Assembly: GCA_020466095.1 (NCBI GenBank)
Contig: CM035807.1
Span: forward strand, 61,819,812-61,883,811
Length of the DNA: 64,000 nucleotides
Origin: Chlorops oryzae
Taxonomy: Eukaryota > Arthropoda > Insecta > Diptera > Chloropidae
Direction of reading: 5' to 3'
Every line of letters begins with the position of its first letter. The first letter of the stretch is position 1. Positions 21,701 to 31,514 of this stretch are shown in pieces. Made by a program: the position numbers and the translations under genes. A model generated the notes under the pieces. The model saw only the letters and a list, made by a program, of their open reading frames with translations, searched no databases and was not told the origin of the DNA.

Positions 21701-22019
21701 ATTCTGTTCCTGATTTATTCGTGTTCTGTGCTGCATTTTCCAGATGAAGCAGCGTGTTGTGTTTTTTGTTGCATTTCATGCAACTTCTTGAAGTGCAGCT
21801 TTTTGTGCGGTGTCCAGCTTTCATGCAGTTGCAGCATAGTTTATTCTTCTGAACAAACTGCAGTCGTTCTGGTGGTGTTAACTGCAAGAATGTTTTGCAT
21901 GAAAACAATGGATGCTTCCCATTTTTACAAACTGCACACGAACTATCAACTGAAGTCACGGATGTGCAAACCTTTGCCTTTGAATTTCCTGATCTGTCTT
22001 TTTCACCTATTGCTTCCAA
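18765..22019 (-). CDS. Pao-2 zinc knuckle, protease, RT, RNase H and integrase zinc domain (1,084 codons)
   Basis: Residues about 28-75 are the BEL-type zinc array ending in CCNCMKAGHRTKSC. Protease follows near residue 168, but its catalytic triplet reads ESG where DSG or DQG is usual. RT has YFIPHHCILRPES, TTKLRVVFDASAK, DVTKMYRQM and FFVDDGIGGA (20,280-20,305), so its catalytic pair is intact. RNase H shows VHGFADASEKAYGATIY and RLELCAALLCAQL (about 19,600-19,790). The integrase histidine/cysteine zinc part begins near 18,850. The frame ends at a single TGA. It is open upstream into gag except for the break at 22,125. Confidence 0.92.
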   Translation of the reverse strand: MEAIGEKDRSGNSKAKVCTSVTSVDSSCAVCKNGKHPLFSCKTFLQLTPPERLQFVQKNKLCCNCMKAGHRTKSCTSRSCMKCNKKHNTLLHLENAAQNTNKSGTESSRLEKQTEINSSAVVEATQNAREATSLTTSKHSAANNYVFLSTAMIIVRAKGAEVKCRAILESGSQLNFITERLIKRLGIPAQPTSISINGIGSSNAKVQHRVNVAIHSRINKFNTRLEAAVLPHIISPQPSQPLDIKDWPIPKNIELADPAFNRPDKIDVLLGAEFYHQLLSIGQIKLAHGLPTLQNTVFEWIIGGKVENALLSTATCGICIDENISLEDAIARLWELEDVTATQKPLSIPEKQCESHFALNHTVNEDGRYVVRLPFCENPDALGESHGIAFNRFLSLERRLMKNPKIKSQYVSFMEEYETLGHMTQIDVTSLTDPKYFIPHHCILRPESLTTKLRVVFDASAKTTTGLSLNDLMHIGPTVQSELFSILLRFRMPRFVFTTDVTKMYRQMLIHPEDRKFQLIIWRNDPDQPIKYYQLNTITYGTRAAPYLATKCLEKIAKEHMTQYPYGAQFLLNKFFVDDGIGGADSLNTALTIQRELQHILNKHGLKLQKCRANHEQLLRNVATEEDEVNIDFTNSKGETTKTLGLTWMPGCDKFCVKVNLTDTNHITKRTVSSDLARLVDPLGVLGPIVVTAKILIQELWKLKLDWDEALPAESHTRWMIFRQELESINNMKFPRHVYDGQVPLKIQVHGFADASEKAYGATIYIRSIYKEGLIKVRLLCAKSRVAPLRRQTLPRLELCAALLCAQLTVRVMNDLNLDKTTAHLWTDSAIVLAWINSQSSAYHTFVANRVSNIQELTIPQQWRHIDSKENSADILSRGISPKKLAGCNLWFYGPLFLHGNEELWLQPKQNINAIIKNIAQMEQKKIVSIPVTTSAEDLSNIIYNINHRGSFHTLQRIIGYGIRFINRIKKLKQATGVNLTVHELEEALIVIIRTIQQSDFEDDLKHLKGHNVVQKSSQLSNLSPFLDKNNIIRVDGRLGAAGLSFDAKHQMLIPYNDPITKLLMQGIHEMNRHCGPQALLSHV

Positions 22020-22095
22020 TGATTGGAAATGCCTTTCCAGAAATTGTAAGAAATCTTCTATTGTTGGAACTTCTCTTGGATTTGAAAGACATTGT

Positions 22096-23208
22096 TCATA
22101 TCGAAGGCGTGTTGCGTGATCTAATTTTTTTTAATAGCACATGTAGTAGTAATGGGTCCCAGGTTGAGGTGTCGATCTTCAGATTTTTAAGTGCTAATAG
22201 ACATTCTTGTGTTCTGTCATGTAGCTCCTTAAAATGGTCGCTGGATGCCTTTGTTGGGGTGTCGACCAATTCTTGAATTAGTTTTCCAACAAGTATTCTT
22301 TTGTTGTTGTATCGATCTACCACCATTGTCCATGCTGCATCAAAGTTTTCTCCAGTGGCCGCAAAGTGCTTTATTAGATTCGAAGCCTCCCCCACCAAGT
22401 GTGTTTTGAGGTACCAAATCTTCTAAACCTTTGGCATTGGTTGGAGCACTATCAGTGAGGTGAATAAATCATGAAATTCTTGCCATTTGATGTGGTTACC
22501 ATCAAATTTCGGGATTGTTAGTTTTGGCATTGGAATTGATTCCTGAAACCTTACTTCTTTTGAGCTTTCTTGTACTGCTGAGCCGATGTTAACAGTTTTG
22601 AACATGTTTCTCACCATATTTTCTAACCATAAAAACTCATCTGTGTTGTAACCTTGTGTGGCTGGGTCATCATACATTTCGTATAATTGAAAATGAATAT
22701 TTTCAACGTTTTCCCATAATTTTTTGGCGATTAGGATGTCTTCCTTTGAAAAATTTTCTTTCAGTAAACGTGTTAGCGATGACATTATTACTTTTTGTCT
22801 GCGGAGAAGCTTAATAATTTCACCGGGAACTACTTGTTGAACTTCACCCACTGCTTGGTCCTGTTGCTTTGTTGAGTTTTGTTGCTGAGCTTTCCCGTCA
22901 CTCTCCATTAGTGTTTCTTTCTGGATGGCTGCCTTGAATACTTCTGTATATTGCTGCACTATGTTTAGTATTGAGCTGTAGTCATCTCTAGTGAAGTATT
23001 CGTGGTTTAACGGTAGATTTTCCAACAATCGTATTTGGTTGTCTTTTGTTTTGAATTTAGACCATTCTTCGTCTAACCGTCTTAGGCGTTCCCTGAAGTA
23101 ATTGGTATCTTTTCTTCCGGCTGAATCTTTCTTGAAGTTTCTGATAATAGCTTCAATGTTAGTACCGGTTTCCTTTTGTTTTTCTATAAGTTGATTAAAC
23201 GCATCCAT
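22096..23208 (-). pseudogene. Pao-2 gag (DUF1759-type), one stop and one frameshift
   Basis: I place the start at the Met of MDAFNQLIEKQ (23,208), which aligns with the MDPLDESG start of Pao-4; an upstream Met at 23,241 is also possible. Charged helices come first, then LTIPKFDGNHIKWQEF, the DUF1759 signature. TAG at 22,423 stops the frame. The same frame continues (WYLKTHLVGEA ... RYNNKRILVGKLIQ) to an 8-base T run (22,125-22,132), where it shifts to the frame of the next ORF. A homopolymer error in assembly could explain the shift. Confidence 0.88.
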
Positions 23209-23363
23209 TGCGTTGTTTCGAACTGCGCAAGTTGAATTCAATGGTTTCCTCTAGTCCACGTCGACTTGAGTAAGATAGCTGATGTTCCTTTCCAAGGGTT
23301 GGTTGTTCCTCCTCCGGAATTACAATTTGCGTGTTGCGATGAAGTCTCGTGCCAAATACAAGA

Positions 23364-23379
23364 CTTGGGGTCACCAATA
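23364..23379 (-). promoter_or_regulatory. Primer-binding site region of Pao-2
   Basis: Read on the minus strand, the LTR end ...TAAACA is followed by TATTGGTGACCCCAAG. Pao-4 has the same TGGTGACCCC block after its 5' LTR at 56,003. I do not assign the primer tRNA. Confidence 0.7.
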
Positions 23380-23933
23380 TGTTTAGCAAATGCTCCTTTG
23401 CACTGCTTGAAGAATAGCAATAACAGCACATAAACTGAATTGCTTTAGGAATAGCGATAACAGCACTTAAACTGAATCGCATATATGTTTAGCAGAACGC
23501 TTCTTTGCGCTGCTTGATGAATGGCAATAACAGCACTTAAACTGAATTGCCGATATTTTGTTGTTTGTTTGACAATCGGCACTTTAACCGAGTCAGTCTC
23601 TTTTCAATCAATGTTCACAGATTGCTTGCTATTGAAAGAGTGAATTTATTTTCATATTACATTGTTTTTATACAAATATTAAGCTAATTTGGCACAATTG
23701 GAATTTGAAATTTATTGATTGGAAAATGCTTATTAATACTTTCATATATTTGATTTTGGTGGAATTTGAGCTATGACAAAAAAAAGAAATATGAAATTTT
23801 GTACTGTCAGCATAATTCAAAGCTAATGATCGACATTCAGTTTTGCTTTTTTCTTTTGTTTACGTAAGCTGAGTTCAAAGACTTAAAGCTACAAATATGT
23901 GAATATATATATATTTTTATGTAGATATGAACA
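23380..23933 (-). repeat. 5' LTR of Pao-2 (554 bp)
   Basis: Pairs with 15,094-15,648. The differences I count are about five or six substitutions plus one length change in an A-rich run. CGTAG follows at 23,934-23,938. Confidence 0.93.
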
Positions 23934-23938
23934 CGTAG

Positions 23939-25282
23939 TATTGCTTTGATTTTTCTAAGCCTATTTTTTGATTTTCTCGTACTAGTTGATGGGTGCGCTG
24001 GATTTGATATTTTAATAGTTTTGAGAAATCGTCGGTAATATACAGTGGCTCTGGTCTTCTTTTTAGGTCAGCTGGAATATCGGCTTCCAATCCAAACAGT
24101 ATTTTACAAGGTGTTTGTTTTGTGGATGAATGGACTGTGTTATTATGCACGTGCATAGCGTGGTGCAGCCATTCATCCCAATTTTTGCCATCCTCATTGA
24201 CGAAATTTCTGAGAAATTCCGCAAGAGGTCGGTGACTCCTTTCGAGTGCACCATTGGCTTGGGGGTGGTATGGGGACATTTGGGATTTCATGATGCCAAG
24301 TATTTTACAAACTTCCTTAAATAATTTCCACGTAAAATTTGTGCCTTTATCCGTGATTGAAACCTTTGGTATCTGAAATTTTTATATTATCTCGTTGAAG
24401 AAAGCTTTTGCCACTGTTGCCGCCTCCGCATCCGGAATCGCTGTGCAGATAAAAAATTTAAAAAAATCTTCTATAAATGTTAAAATATATTTGTTTCCTC
24501 TCGATGTTTCCGGTAGGGGGCCCACCATATCCATAAAGACCTTGTAGAAAGGTCCATGAGCTATGTCTGTGAGTATCATGGGCATTCTTTCCACCTTTGA
24601 GCATTTATTCCGCTGGCATTTTTCGCAGCCGTTCCACTTGTACCGCCGTCGAATGGGAAAATACGATTTTATAGCTCCCTTGTGGCCTTCTAATGGTCCG
24701 TCGTGGAAATTTTTAAGAACTTCTTCGATCTGCTTCCTCTGTGTTAAGATTTTTGCCAAATCCCCTGTCTCCGGTTGATATGTAAGGCTTTTATCTTCCA
24801 AATCATCGCTGCGTATATTTCGTTTCATTTTTCCTTTACTCTGCTCTATTTTGGACTGTTTTTGTGCTCTTGTTACCACTGACACAAGATTCTTTTCATA
24901 TGGTAATCGGCTCAATGCGTCTGCGTTTAAGTTGTACTTTCCAGCTTTGTAACAGATATCGAATTCAAATTCTATGAGCTTATGGCGGAATCTCGCCACA
25001 CGAAATGTCTGATCCTTAAAATTTGCTATACCCTTTAAGGGTTTGTGGTCTGTGTAAACTGTAAATGGGCGGCCTAAGATGTAGGAACGAAAATTTTTTT
25101 TCGCCCACACAATGTTGAGGAATTCCTTTCCGATTGTCGAATATCGCTTCTCAGTTGCGCTTAAATCTCAGCTAGCGAACGCGATCGGTTGATCTTGTCC
25201 TGGTTCCCCTTGCGAAAGGACTGCACCGAGTGCATCGTTTGCCGCATCTGTCAGCATGAATGGTTTTGTAAAATCTGCGTAT
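23939..25282 (-). pseudogene. Gypsy-1 RNase H and integrase (to the Pao-2 break)
   Basis: Minus reading begins in RNase H with LTDAANDALGAVLSQGE (about 25,210-25,260). A stop near 25,170 is followed by TEKRYSTIGKEFLNIVWAKK and VYTDHKPLKGI. Integrase follows: HDGPLEGHKGAIKSYF with CEKCQRNKC for zinc, then VFMDMVGPLP, TDKGTNFTW and ALERSHRPLAEF for the DDE residues. One stop lies at 24,382. The frame then runs into KSKQYY at the insertion point. The RNase H starts right after the protease, with no RT between. Confidence 0.85.
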
Positions 25283-25924
25283 TTAAATTTTTATTGTTTC
25301 TGCTATAAAAATTCTTTTTCTCGCACATTTGAATGGCACCCTGGCCACTAGGTTGCCTTTATCCTTGAAGGTCAACCTTTTATCAATAGTATCCAAGATA
25401 GTTCTGTTCCATAGCGTGTCTCTTCCCAGGAGACCGTCTGCTGGCAAACTGCTTTTACGTGGCACTACGTGCATTTCCATATTTAATGCTGTGATCGCAT
25501 TATGTTTTATTATAATTGATCCAATAGTATTGGAATCTCCTCCGAAAGCTCCCCTTAAGCATTTCGTCTCCTTCCTATTTATTGGCACGTGTTCTGTCAA
25601 GACTTCTCTTTTCACTTAACTTGCATCTGACCCTGAGTTGACCAATAGCGTTATGCTGACATTGATCGCCTGAATACAGGGTATTTCGATGTAGGCATCA
25701 TTCTCTTTAGTCTCTGCTATGGCCGTGCAATTTGAAAACTGAAACGTATTTTTGTCGCATTGTGAGTCCATCAGTCTGATACTGTCGTTGATAGCCTGTT
25801 CACAGGATGATTCATCGCATTCATCTCCCTGTTGCCCATTATATGCAAACGAAAAAAGTTTTTTGTGCTTTGGAGAAGCTTGCTTAGGAAAAAGAAAAGC
25901 AGAAGGCATACATTGGTATACCAA
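25283..25924 (-). pseudogene. Gypsy-1 protease with catalytic Asp replaced by Asn
   Basis: The active-site stretch reads LLVNSGSDAS (about 25,618-25,650) where retropepsins have D before T/S-G. A stop follows it at 25,616. The second conserved element LLGRDTLWN is at about 25,410-25,440. Upstream sequence to 25,924 is the gag-protease junction. Asn at this position would abolish catalysis in known aspartic proteases. The ORF ends ETIKI near 25,283, and RNase H sequence starts at once, which marks the RT deletion. Confidence 0.75.
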
Positions 25925-28056
25925 CTTTTTATTTGTCTTTCATTTTCTTGCCACCTTCCAAACTTTCCCTCTGTTCCGGCAGCTTTCATCTCGCATATGG
26001 GATAAGTGAATACTGTAACAGTGTTTTTAAAAGATACTCTCTTCTTTTTACTTTCTTTTGTAATTTTTTTTTTCGTCGGTGTTCCCATTCACGTGTATTT
26101 CTATTTTTCCGCTTATTTCGTTTTTTACGTTATTCGTTGGTACGTTTCGCTCTTTTATTTCGATTTTTATCTCGTTCCGTGGTATTTCTTTTTTTGGACT
26201 TTCCCCATCTCTTAGTGGTTGTAGTTCCGTTTCCTATGCTATCCAAGGGAACTTCTTTCGGAGTTAATTTATTAGTATCCGAAATCGTGGTCTCCTTATT
26301 CTTGTGGGGACCTGCTCCTTGTTTTTGACTTTGACCCGGGGCAGGTTTTGGCCTTTCTTTTTCTTTTGTTTTGGCATTCCAGTCTTTTGGCCTAGACTGG
26401 GCCTTTGGGAGTTTCCCGCGTTCTGCTGCTCGTGTTGGGGGCAGTTCCTGGCTATATGCCCGAAAACTTTACAAAGGAAACACTGTATTTGGTTGTTGTT
26501 GGGCCCTCTCCGGTTATTTTGTGGTTGCCTCTGTTCTGTATTCTGCTGCGTAGCTCCTTTCCCGCAAAATTTATTGATGCTGTGTCCTTTAGTTTGGCAT
26601 TTCTCGCAAAATAGGCTACTTAATTTTGTTCAACAATTTTTGGCTATATGTCCCATTTGCCCACAGTGTGTGCAAGTTGGGTTATATACCTTACTCGCCT
26701 CCATTATTGGCTGTTTATTTTTCATGCAGCCAGGACTTTCTTCGTGTCCATATAGCCCACACAGCTTGCAATAGGGTGTATTCCTTCTCTTTACGCATAC
26801 ATCTCGTGTGTGTCCTTGCTGTTGACAGAAAGAGCATATCAGCTCAGATGGTGATGCCGAATTTATAGTGTTTACATTAAATTTTTCTGTCTTTAAAATG
26901 TTTTCGGAATTTTCTGCCTCATTTATGAGATCTCGCAAACTGGGGTCTAGCATGTTTATTAGCGATTGTTTTAAGGAATGATCCTTTAATCCTGTGATAA
27001 AAGGTCCTTTCGCCAGATCCTGGTATTCCATTAGCGCCGATCTTGCTTCTTCCGTATTCCATTTTATTGTGATCATTTCTTCAGCCTTTTTAAGGTAAGT
27101 TCCCATTCGACCTCCGAACAGCGACGCGGACTCGCCTGTTTGTTGATGTCCGCTTATAACATCCGCTCTTATATCTTCTAACGTTCTAACCGTTGCGTAT
27201 GTTTGTTGCACAAATACGCAGAGTTCGTTTAGAGTTTCGAATTTTCTGGTGCCAATTGTGTTGAACGCAGCCCCGACAGTCGCTGCCTTATACATGTAAC
27301 GGCTTTCTGTATGTGCTTTGGGGCAATCATACAATTGAGCAATTCTATGTCCTCGACAAATTTTATTAGGTCCGCCTTAAATGTAGGTCTTTTTGCTCCG
27401 AAAAAAGCTGGTTCGAAACGTTGGCCATTTTTTACAATTTCTGCAACATTCTGTGAGCTTGCCATTGTTACTTGAATTTGGGGTATTTGTACTTCAAGTG
27501 TCGAATTGTTCAAAAGCAGTGACTCTCTTCTTGTCGAAAGTGAGGACGTGCCGCAGACTACTCTTAACTCTCGTTTCAGGTTTCCTACTTCTACTTTTAA
27601 GAAACGGATTTCTTTTTCCTTTTCCTTAAGATCTGCTTTATCCTTTTCTATGGATTCCGAAAAATTTCTCCCTACTGCTGATTGGAGAGCTTCTCTTAAG
27701 GTCTCGTTTCTTCTCTCGCTCTTCCGCCTCTTCTATTAATAGAGTTTCCTTATCTATTCTCTGCCTTAGATCTTAACAACTTTTCTGCAAATGCGCAACT
27801 GTCTCTTCAAGATCTTATATTCTACTCTTTGCGGAATTGTTGGTAGCGCTTACTGTTCTTTTAACTGTATCTATCAGGAAGACTGCCTCTTCCAACTAAT
27901 TACATGTTCATATCGCGATCTGATTTTTTATTAAAGTCAAAAATTCTCTATTCGGGTTTATTTCTTTAATTAATTCCCACGCTTCTGCCTGTAAAGTAGC
28001 CACATGCCCTTCAGACTCTTTGAGCTTTTGTTTTAGGTCTTCGCACTCTCTATCCA
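25925..28056 (-). pseudogene. Gypsy-1 gag: coiled-coil N-terminus, capsid, five zinc knuckles
   Basis: The likely start is MDRECEDLKQKLKESEGH at 28,056. A coiled-coil-rich part (27,520-28,056) is broken by several stops. Capsid-like sequence runs from VQIPQIQVTMA (27,480) through MYDCPKAHTESRYMYKAA to about 26,870, with a frame change near 27,300. Three knuckles follow (CSFCQQQGHTRDVC, CKLCGLYGHEESPGC, CTHCGQMGHIAKNC), then a stop at 26,630, then two more (CEKCQTKGHSINKFC, CFLCKVFGHIARNC) to about 26,450. The Lys-rich end continues towards 25,950. Five knuckles is more than the one or two usual in gypsy Gag. Confidence 0.75.
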
Positions 28057-28709
28057 TAAATAACCGTGTCCAACGGAAAACTCTGCTTATAAAAAGAAGC
28101 ATAACAATAAGCTTTCCCCCTTTTTTTGTTTCAAGCAATTAATCACTTTTAAACATTAAAAAAAAAATTTTTTTTTTTGTTTTTTAAATTCAAAATCAAA
28201 ATTTTAAATTAATTTGAAGCCTGTGAGGAATATGATATAAAATTGTGTGTTGACCTACCATATTATTTTTGTTGTCTGCTTTGCTGCTCTGAAGTTTCGT
28301 TGTTTGGTAGTTATAGAGTTTTCCTCTTTTTTAAAAAGTTTTTCACAGGTTACCTTCAATATTTTTTTTTTTTTTTTAATTTGTCACAAGTTACTTTCGC
28401 TTTTTTTTTTGGTACTCTATCGCTCCCAAATTGCGCTTATCGTGCAATTGGAGTCGACAGAAAAATTGGTATGATTCCGAACACTTAAGTCTTTTTCGTT
28501 AAAATGCCTTTTGGAGACAGTCTTTCCGCCCAGGCACCAATGAATGAAACGTCGTTCCTGTTCAATGGTTTTTAATGAAGGACTGAAGTTTTCACAATCG
28601 ATATCGATTTCGACCAAAATTTTGTTTGCACTTTTTATTTTTATTTTTTATATCTTTATTAATTCGATACCTCAGGATCGTAGTGTCCTTCCGACTTTCC
28701 TTAGTCGAA
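28057..28709 (-). other. Gypsy-1 5' leader
   Basis: About 650 bp between primer site and gag, A/T-rich with long homopolymer runs. No gene is supported. Confidence 0.6.
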
Positions 28710-28723
28710 TACCGGTTGCGCCA
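28708..28723 (-). promoter_or_regulatory. Primer-binding site of Gypsy-1
   Basis: Minus reading TGGCGCAACCGGTATT starts four bases (TATA) inside the LTR end. It resembles the TGGCGCAGTCGG site used by errantiviruses with tRNA-Ser, with two mismatches in the first twelve bases. Confidence 0.6.
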
Positions 28724-28727
28724 TATA

Positions 28728-29742
28728 TGTTGTGTATCTGCTGGGGAAAAAGGACCTCTGTAAGCGCCAACAAGTATTCTGTATTTTCGCCAAATAAAAG
28801 ACTCCTTTACTCGTTATAATAATTGTTCATTTAGTGTTTATTTATTAAAGTCTCTTTCAAACGTTCTATTCTAGCTAACTTTTTTCCCCTTATTCCCTAG
28901 CTAACACTGAGATCCACACTTTGTCGTAAGTAGGTGCGACAAGGTTGAGATCTTTTTCACTGCTTCGTACTCGAAGTGCCAATCCCCTTGTTCATAGATC
29001 AAACTCCGCTTTTATAGGCAGATATTGCTCAGTTAGCAATATCGATAGTTGCTAGCGTCTTCGATCTTCTCTTCAGCTATCCTCTCCGCAAGCGTCCCTT
29101 GGTCACCGTCTATTATGCACTTCGGCGTTTTCGGTAATTGCATACGTGCCGTTGCTTTCCATTTATTTCGTCGCGTCGTTCTTGTTTGGGTGAAGCATAT
29201 GTATTTTGACAATGAGATAGATATGCAAATCCACCCCAAACCATTCGACATACATTCAATTAAAGGTAAGCCAGATGTACACACCAAAAGACATAACGAA
29301 GGGAATGCAATAAGGACATGAAAACCCATGCCCAACGTCCCTTGTTTGTGTGTGGTCCACATGCTGACTCGGCGGCTCGTGTTCTTTCGCCTTTCGTCTG
29401 CCTGCTTTCCCTTTCGATCGTTGGCCTTGAACGATCGATTGTCAGTTGACATTGCCTTCGACCGTCTATTTGTCGTTGCGAGCCAGTGTTGTTGTTGTTG
29501 CCTTTTCTGGTTACCGTATCTTTTTATTGCTCATGATTTTCTTTGACTTCGAGCGCCGATCATTCTTGTTTTGTTTATGGCGTTCGATTTCACGCTCGCT
29601 CGTGCTCTTGCTGTTCAAGGTGTTAGGTTTCGTTGAAGTGGTGTCGCTGCATTCGTTTTTTCTACCTTATTTATTGCACTTCTTTTGGCTTGGTGCTGAT
29701 AGCGTGCCTTTGATGCTAGTGCTGGTAGAGTTACACTGTGTG
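28728..29742 (-). repeat. 5' LTR of Gypsy-1, outer end missing
   Basis: Aligns with 5,813-6,845 up to ...CTGTGTG at 29,742. The last ~10 bp (ACTCACAACA in the partner) are replaced by unrelated bases, so no target duplication can be read. Confidence 0.85.
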
Positions 29743-30208
29743 CCTTGCTTATTGCCTATATTCAGGATGGTCGAAATTTTTATATAAAATGATTTGGCAT
29801 TGTATGTGGGTCGAAAATTTTGATTGTCAAACTGATTTTATATTATACAAGTATTTAATAGGCCCCTTGCCCCTCTTAATGGTAGATTTTGTTTTTTTTT
29901 TCTTTTATACTTTGAATCATGTGGATGCATGTAATTATGTATCGAAATGCTCCTTTGCCTCTAGGCCATATAGCATGTGCGTTAGAAAAATTACATCTCG
30001 GAATTCATCTCTTTAAGATTGTTCAAAAATCAAAGTGTTTTAAGCTGTCCTTGGTTATTTCAATTAACCCCTTCCCCCTCTTGATGGGTGAAATGTTCTT
30101 TTTGAATCAGACAAACGTGAAAATAATGCATCAACATGGCCTTTTTTCCGTTTTGATAATCTGGAATTGATGAAAATGCTGACAATTTTATGGTATTTTT
30201 AATACACC
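29743..30208 (-). other. Gypsy-1/Gypsy-4-like 3' non-coding remnant
   Basis: No ORF. A block near 29,905-29,945 (GAATCATGTGGATGCATG) resembles Gypsy-4's 3' non-coding region near 49,340-49,372, so it may be the tail of a second gypsy copy. Confidence 0.4.
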
Positions 30209-30720
30209 TGTTGAGGTGAGGAAGAGTAAGAAAGGGACGTACCTGTGTTTTCCGGATCGGCGTCTTGCTCTGCCGAGTTGCGGAAGATTCTTTTCTTCGG
30301 TTTTTTGTGTCGATTGCGCGACGCGATTGTTGGTTTTTCTTTTTTTCTTTTTGTTTTTCTTCCTTTTTGTTAAGTTAGTGGTTAATGAGTTTTTTATTCA
30401 ATATAAAAGTGGTGTCCTTCGTGGCGTCTAACACATAGAAAAAAAATATACACCGGCCTTCTTGCCGATTTCTTATTATTATTAAATAAGTTCCCTGTTC
30501 TTTTCCTTTTTGTCACTTTATACGTTTCTACACTATTTTTGGATGTTTTTTTTTTTTTGTATTTGTTTGATTAAACGATTTTTGCGCACGTTAACAGAGG
30601 CGAAAAGAGTAACGAGCCGTCGCTGAAGTTCGAGCTGTTGAACCAGAAAAAGAGCAAAGTTTCGTTAAGTAGTTCTGAATAAGGGCTCGTCTCCATAGCG
30701 GCTACGGCGAAAAATGGACA
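30209..30720 (-). repeat. 3' LTR of Pao-3 (512 bp)
   Basis: Pairs with 37,879-38,432. It lacks a ~30-bp GC-rich block present in the other copy at about 38,260-38,295. Confidence 0.9.
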
Positions 30721-31462
30721 TACTGCCCGCCTTGCGCTACGCAATAGATATTTCTTGCTTACCTGCGCCGGCTGCGCAGGAACTCTCGGACCTCCTGCAT
30801 CAACTCCTGGGCGAGGCTGTGGGGGCCTGCCGCTTCCAGTCGGATGCTGGATACAGGGACGCAGTGGAAAAGCGGATGGGCTCGGTGGGAAATTGCACTC
30901 TGCGTCGCCGGCGAGCGTCTGATCTGGTGCCGCCGCTGCTATAGGTTCCTCGGACAGCTGACGTTGACTATAGTGGTGATTCGGTGGCGGAGATGGCGAA
31001 CGGACGCGAGGCACTTGAGGTCGGGAAGCTGAAGTAGCTCGATATCGCTCGATGCTGGAACAGTAGCGAAGACGTCCCACACTTTGGGTTTCTAATGGCG
31101 CGACGCCGTGTTGGCCTAATCGGAATCGCTGGATGATCTTCATCCCGGGCCCTCCGGTGCTGCCACGGGCCGGAATCTATGGGCGACGGCGATCGAGGCG
31201 TCTGGTGAAGGAGCATGTGGTGCTGCTTGCCACAAACCTTGCAACTCCTCTCCGAAACGCAGTCCCTCCGGAGATGGGATGGTGACAGGCAGCGGAAGCA
31301 GCATTTGGATTGCTGGGTCATCAGCAATCGTTTTTCAACGACCCAGCGGCGGAAGTGGCGACAGTGACTCAGACCGTGGGCCTTATCGCACACTACACAT
31401 GGCTGTCACCTTTCCATGGTACTCTGAAACGAATAGGAGACACTGATGAGCAGATTCGCCAT
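30571..31462 (-). pseudogene. Pao-3 third ORF: Gag-like zinc-knuckle protein downstream of integrase
   Basis: The candidate start is MANLLISVSYSF at 31,462. A TGA near 31,408 is followed in frame by CVVCDKAHGLSHC, CCFRCLSPSHLRRDC and CKVCGKQHHMLLH. These are the same three-part zinc array that BEL/Pao Gag carries (compare Pao-2, 21,795-21,936). The frame changes near 31,145. The second frame is Pro/Arg/Ala-rich and runs into the 3' LTR, ending at 30,571. DUF5641 ends about 50 bp upstream of this ORF. The function is unknown; nucleic-acid binding is likely from the knuckles. It could be a duplicated Gag piece. Confidence 0.65.
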
Positions 31463-31514
31463 GATAGACAAAGAGAGGGGGAGGTGGGAGTGTTGCGAAG
31501 GGATGAGGACTACT

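Larger units (their letters stand above)
15094..23933 (-). mobile_element. Pao-2: near-complete env-bearing BEL/Pao element, nested in Gypsy-1 integrase
   Basis: 8,840 bp with LTRs of 555 and 554 bp, TGTTTAG...ATGAACA on the + strand, and a 5-bp duplication. Gag, protease, RT, RNase H, integrase, DUF5641 and an envelope region are all present in order on the minus strand. The visible defects are a TAG at 22,423, an 8-T run with a frame change at 22,125-22,132 and a TGA read at 18,765. About six differences between the LTRs (near 1%) make it a young insertion. Confidence 0.95.
5813..29742 (-). mobile_element. Gypsy-1: env-bearing Ty3/gypsy (errantivirus-like) element, split by two nested insertions
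   Basis: Homologous LTRs lie at 5,813-6,845 and 28,728-29,742. A polypurine tract abuts the low LTR and a primer-binding site abuts the high one, which sets the orientation as minus. Removing Gypsy-2 and Pao-2 with their target duplications leaves about 10.1 kb, in the order gag (coiled coil, zinc knuckles), protease, RNase H, integrase, env fragment, long 3' non-coding region. The RT domain is missing. The LTRs differ by a 10-11 bp gap and many substitutions, so it is clearly older than its guests. The outermost ~10 bp of the 5' LTR are missing. Confidence 0.9.

Noticed and set aside
26006..26868. Several + strand hydrophobic ORFs of 60-156 codons
   Set aside because: Antisense to Gypsy-1 gag zinc knuckles and Lys-rich tail, which explain the sequence.
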